From: Armatimonadota bacterium
Lineage (GTDB): Bacteria; Armatimonadota; Armatimonadia; Armatimonadales; Armatimonadaceae
DNA length: 7,766 nt
Direction: 5' to 3'
Assembly: GCA_014381035.1 (NCBI GenBank)
Contig: JACMIS010000377.1
Coordinates: forward strand, 1 to 7,766
Shown here: positions 7,401-7,766 of the stretch, one piece after another
How the letters are laid out: every line of letters begins with the position of its first letter
Position numbering within the stretch: position 1 is the first letter of the stretch
The notes under the pieces: generated by a model
Seen by the model: the letters and a program-made list of their open reading frames with translations, nothing else
Databases searched by the model: none
What the model was told of the DNA's origin: nothing
Made by a program: the position numbers and the translations under genes

Positions 7401-7427
7401 ACGTCGGCGTATCCTGCTCCTTATAAT
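7398..7427 (+). promoter_or_regulatory. Promoter of the alpha-L-fucosidase gene with weak -35
   Basis: A perfect TATAAT -10 box lies at 7422-7427. With an 18-bp spacer the -35 would be TAGACG (7398-7403), four of six matches to TTGACA. A consensus -10 with a poor -35 overlapped by a repeat is the pattern of an activator-dependent promoter. Transcription would start near 7433-7435, leaving a leader of only about 20 nt. Confidence 0.65.
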
Positions 7428-7435
7428 GAGCCAGT

Positions 7436-7442
7436 AAGGAAG
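7436..7442 (+). promoter_or_regulatory. Ribosome binding site of the fucosidase gene
   Basis: AAGGAAG ends 10 nt before the ATG at 7453. Another ATG at 7446 is closer but is in a different frame and does not encode the fucosidase, which decides the start in favour of 7453. Confidence 0.7.
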
Positions 7443-7452
7443 TCTATGTACT

Positions 7453-7766
7453 ATGACAGAACAACAAGCCATTCTCGACACCGTTGACAAAGTCGCCGCG
7501 TCCGGTCCTTTCACAGCCGACTGGGTTTCGCTCAAAGCCTACGAAATACCCGAGTGGTACAAAGACGGTAAGTTCGGTATCTTCCTGCACTGGGGGCCGT
7601 ATTCCGTCCCGGCGTTCGGGAACGAGTGGTACCCGCGCAACATGTATAAAGAGGGCACACCAGAGTTCGCGCATCATGTTGCAACCTATGGAGCGCAAGA
7701 TCAGTTTGGTTACAAAGACTTCATCCCGCAGATGCGATACGAGAACTACGATCCGGAGCAGTACGC
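7453..7766 (+). CDS. Alpha-L-fucosidase, GH29 family (5' part, cut by the window edge)
   Basis: The first 104 codons of an open frame that continues past the window. GH29 enzymes hydrolyse terminal alpha-L-fucose from glycans through a retaining mechanism. The N-terminal GH29 signature is clear: WYKDGKFGIFLHWGPYSVPA (residues 35-54) followed by NEWYPRNMY (57-65); the His-Trp-Gly belongs to the fucose-binding pocket in this family. The catalytic nucleophile Asp and the acid/base lie further downstream and cannot be checked. No signal peptide is visible: the start (MTEQQAILDTVDKV) is polar and acidic, so the enzyme is predicted to be cytoplasmic and would act on imported fucosylated oligosaccharides, unless it is exported another way. 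The divergent AraC regulator and the promoter with direct repeats suggest induced expression. The family assignment is secure; the exact substrate linkage is not known. Confidence 0.93.
   Translation, partial: MTEQQAILDTVDKVAASGPFTADWVSLKAYEIPEWYKDGKFGIFLHWGPYSVPAFGNEWYPRNMYKEGTPEFAHHVATYGAQDQFGYKDFIPQMRYENYDPEQY

Noticed and set aside
7400..7405. GACGTC palindrome in the AraC-fucosidase gap
   Set aside because: A 6-bp palindrome is expected by chance and has no second copy; the 21-bp-spaced direct repeats explain the region better.
7377..7416. Repeated TATCCTG at 7377-7383 and 7410-7416
   Set aside because: Seven bases at 33-bp spacing with poor flanking match; too weak to call a third activator site.
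7446..7448. ATG just upstream of the fucosidase start
   Set aside because: It is out of frame with the GH29 sequence and lies only 3 nt after the AAGGAAG site, too close for initiation.

Overview
The window reads as chromosomal DNA from a moderately GC-rich diderm bacterium. A tripartite-type RND efflux system implies two membranes. The first gene product ends in a PEP-CTERM-like tail. An AraC-type regulator is paired divergently with an alpha-L-fucosidase. This combination (PEP-CTERM-like surface proteins, AraC/glycoside-hydrolase pairs, RND pumps) would fit Armatimonadota or Planctomycetota-like environmental bacteria, but no rRNA or marker gene is present, so the phylum is an inference.

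Layout. (1) Positions 10-918 encode a secreted or surface protein with a signal peptide and a C-terminal sorting-like tail. It is closed by a strong intrinsic terminator at 939-973. (2) An AT-rich intergenic region (about 974-1080) carries a 26-bp palindrome with perfect 11-bp arms at 1038-1063. (3) A compact three-gene operon on the + strand follows: RND periplasmic adaptor (1081-2745), RND inner-membrane pump (2742-6041, 4-nt GTGA overlap) and a MarR-family regulator (6034-6477, TTG start, 8-nt overlap). (4) An AraC-family regulator runs on the - strand (7323-6472); its stop codon overlaps the end of the MarR gene. (5) A 129-bp divergent promoter region (7324-7452) holds two direct repeats spaced 21 bp apart next to a TATAAT box. 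(6) The 5' part of a GH29 alpha-L-fucosidase gene starts at 7453 and runs off the window.

How the genes work together. The adaptor and pump should form the inner-membrane and periplasmic parts of a drug or metabolite exporter. No outer-membrane channel (TolC-like) gene is next to them. The MarR protein is probably the local repressor, and the palindrome just upstream of the adaptor ribosome binding site is its best candidate operator, giving a self-limiting circuit. The AraC regulator probably controls the divergent fucosidase through the 21-bp-spaced repeats. The two regulons meet tail to tail at 6472-6477.

I see no mobile elements, CRISPR, tRNA or rRNA. The families are known. The least ordinary points are the very long coiled-coil hairpin of the adaptor, the two clear operator candidates and the overlapping convergent stop codons.
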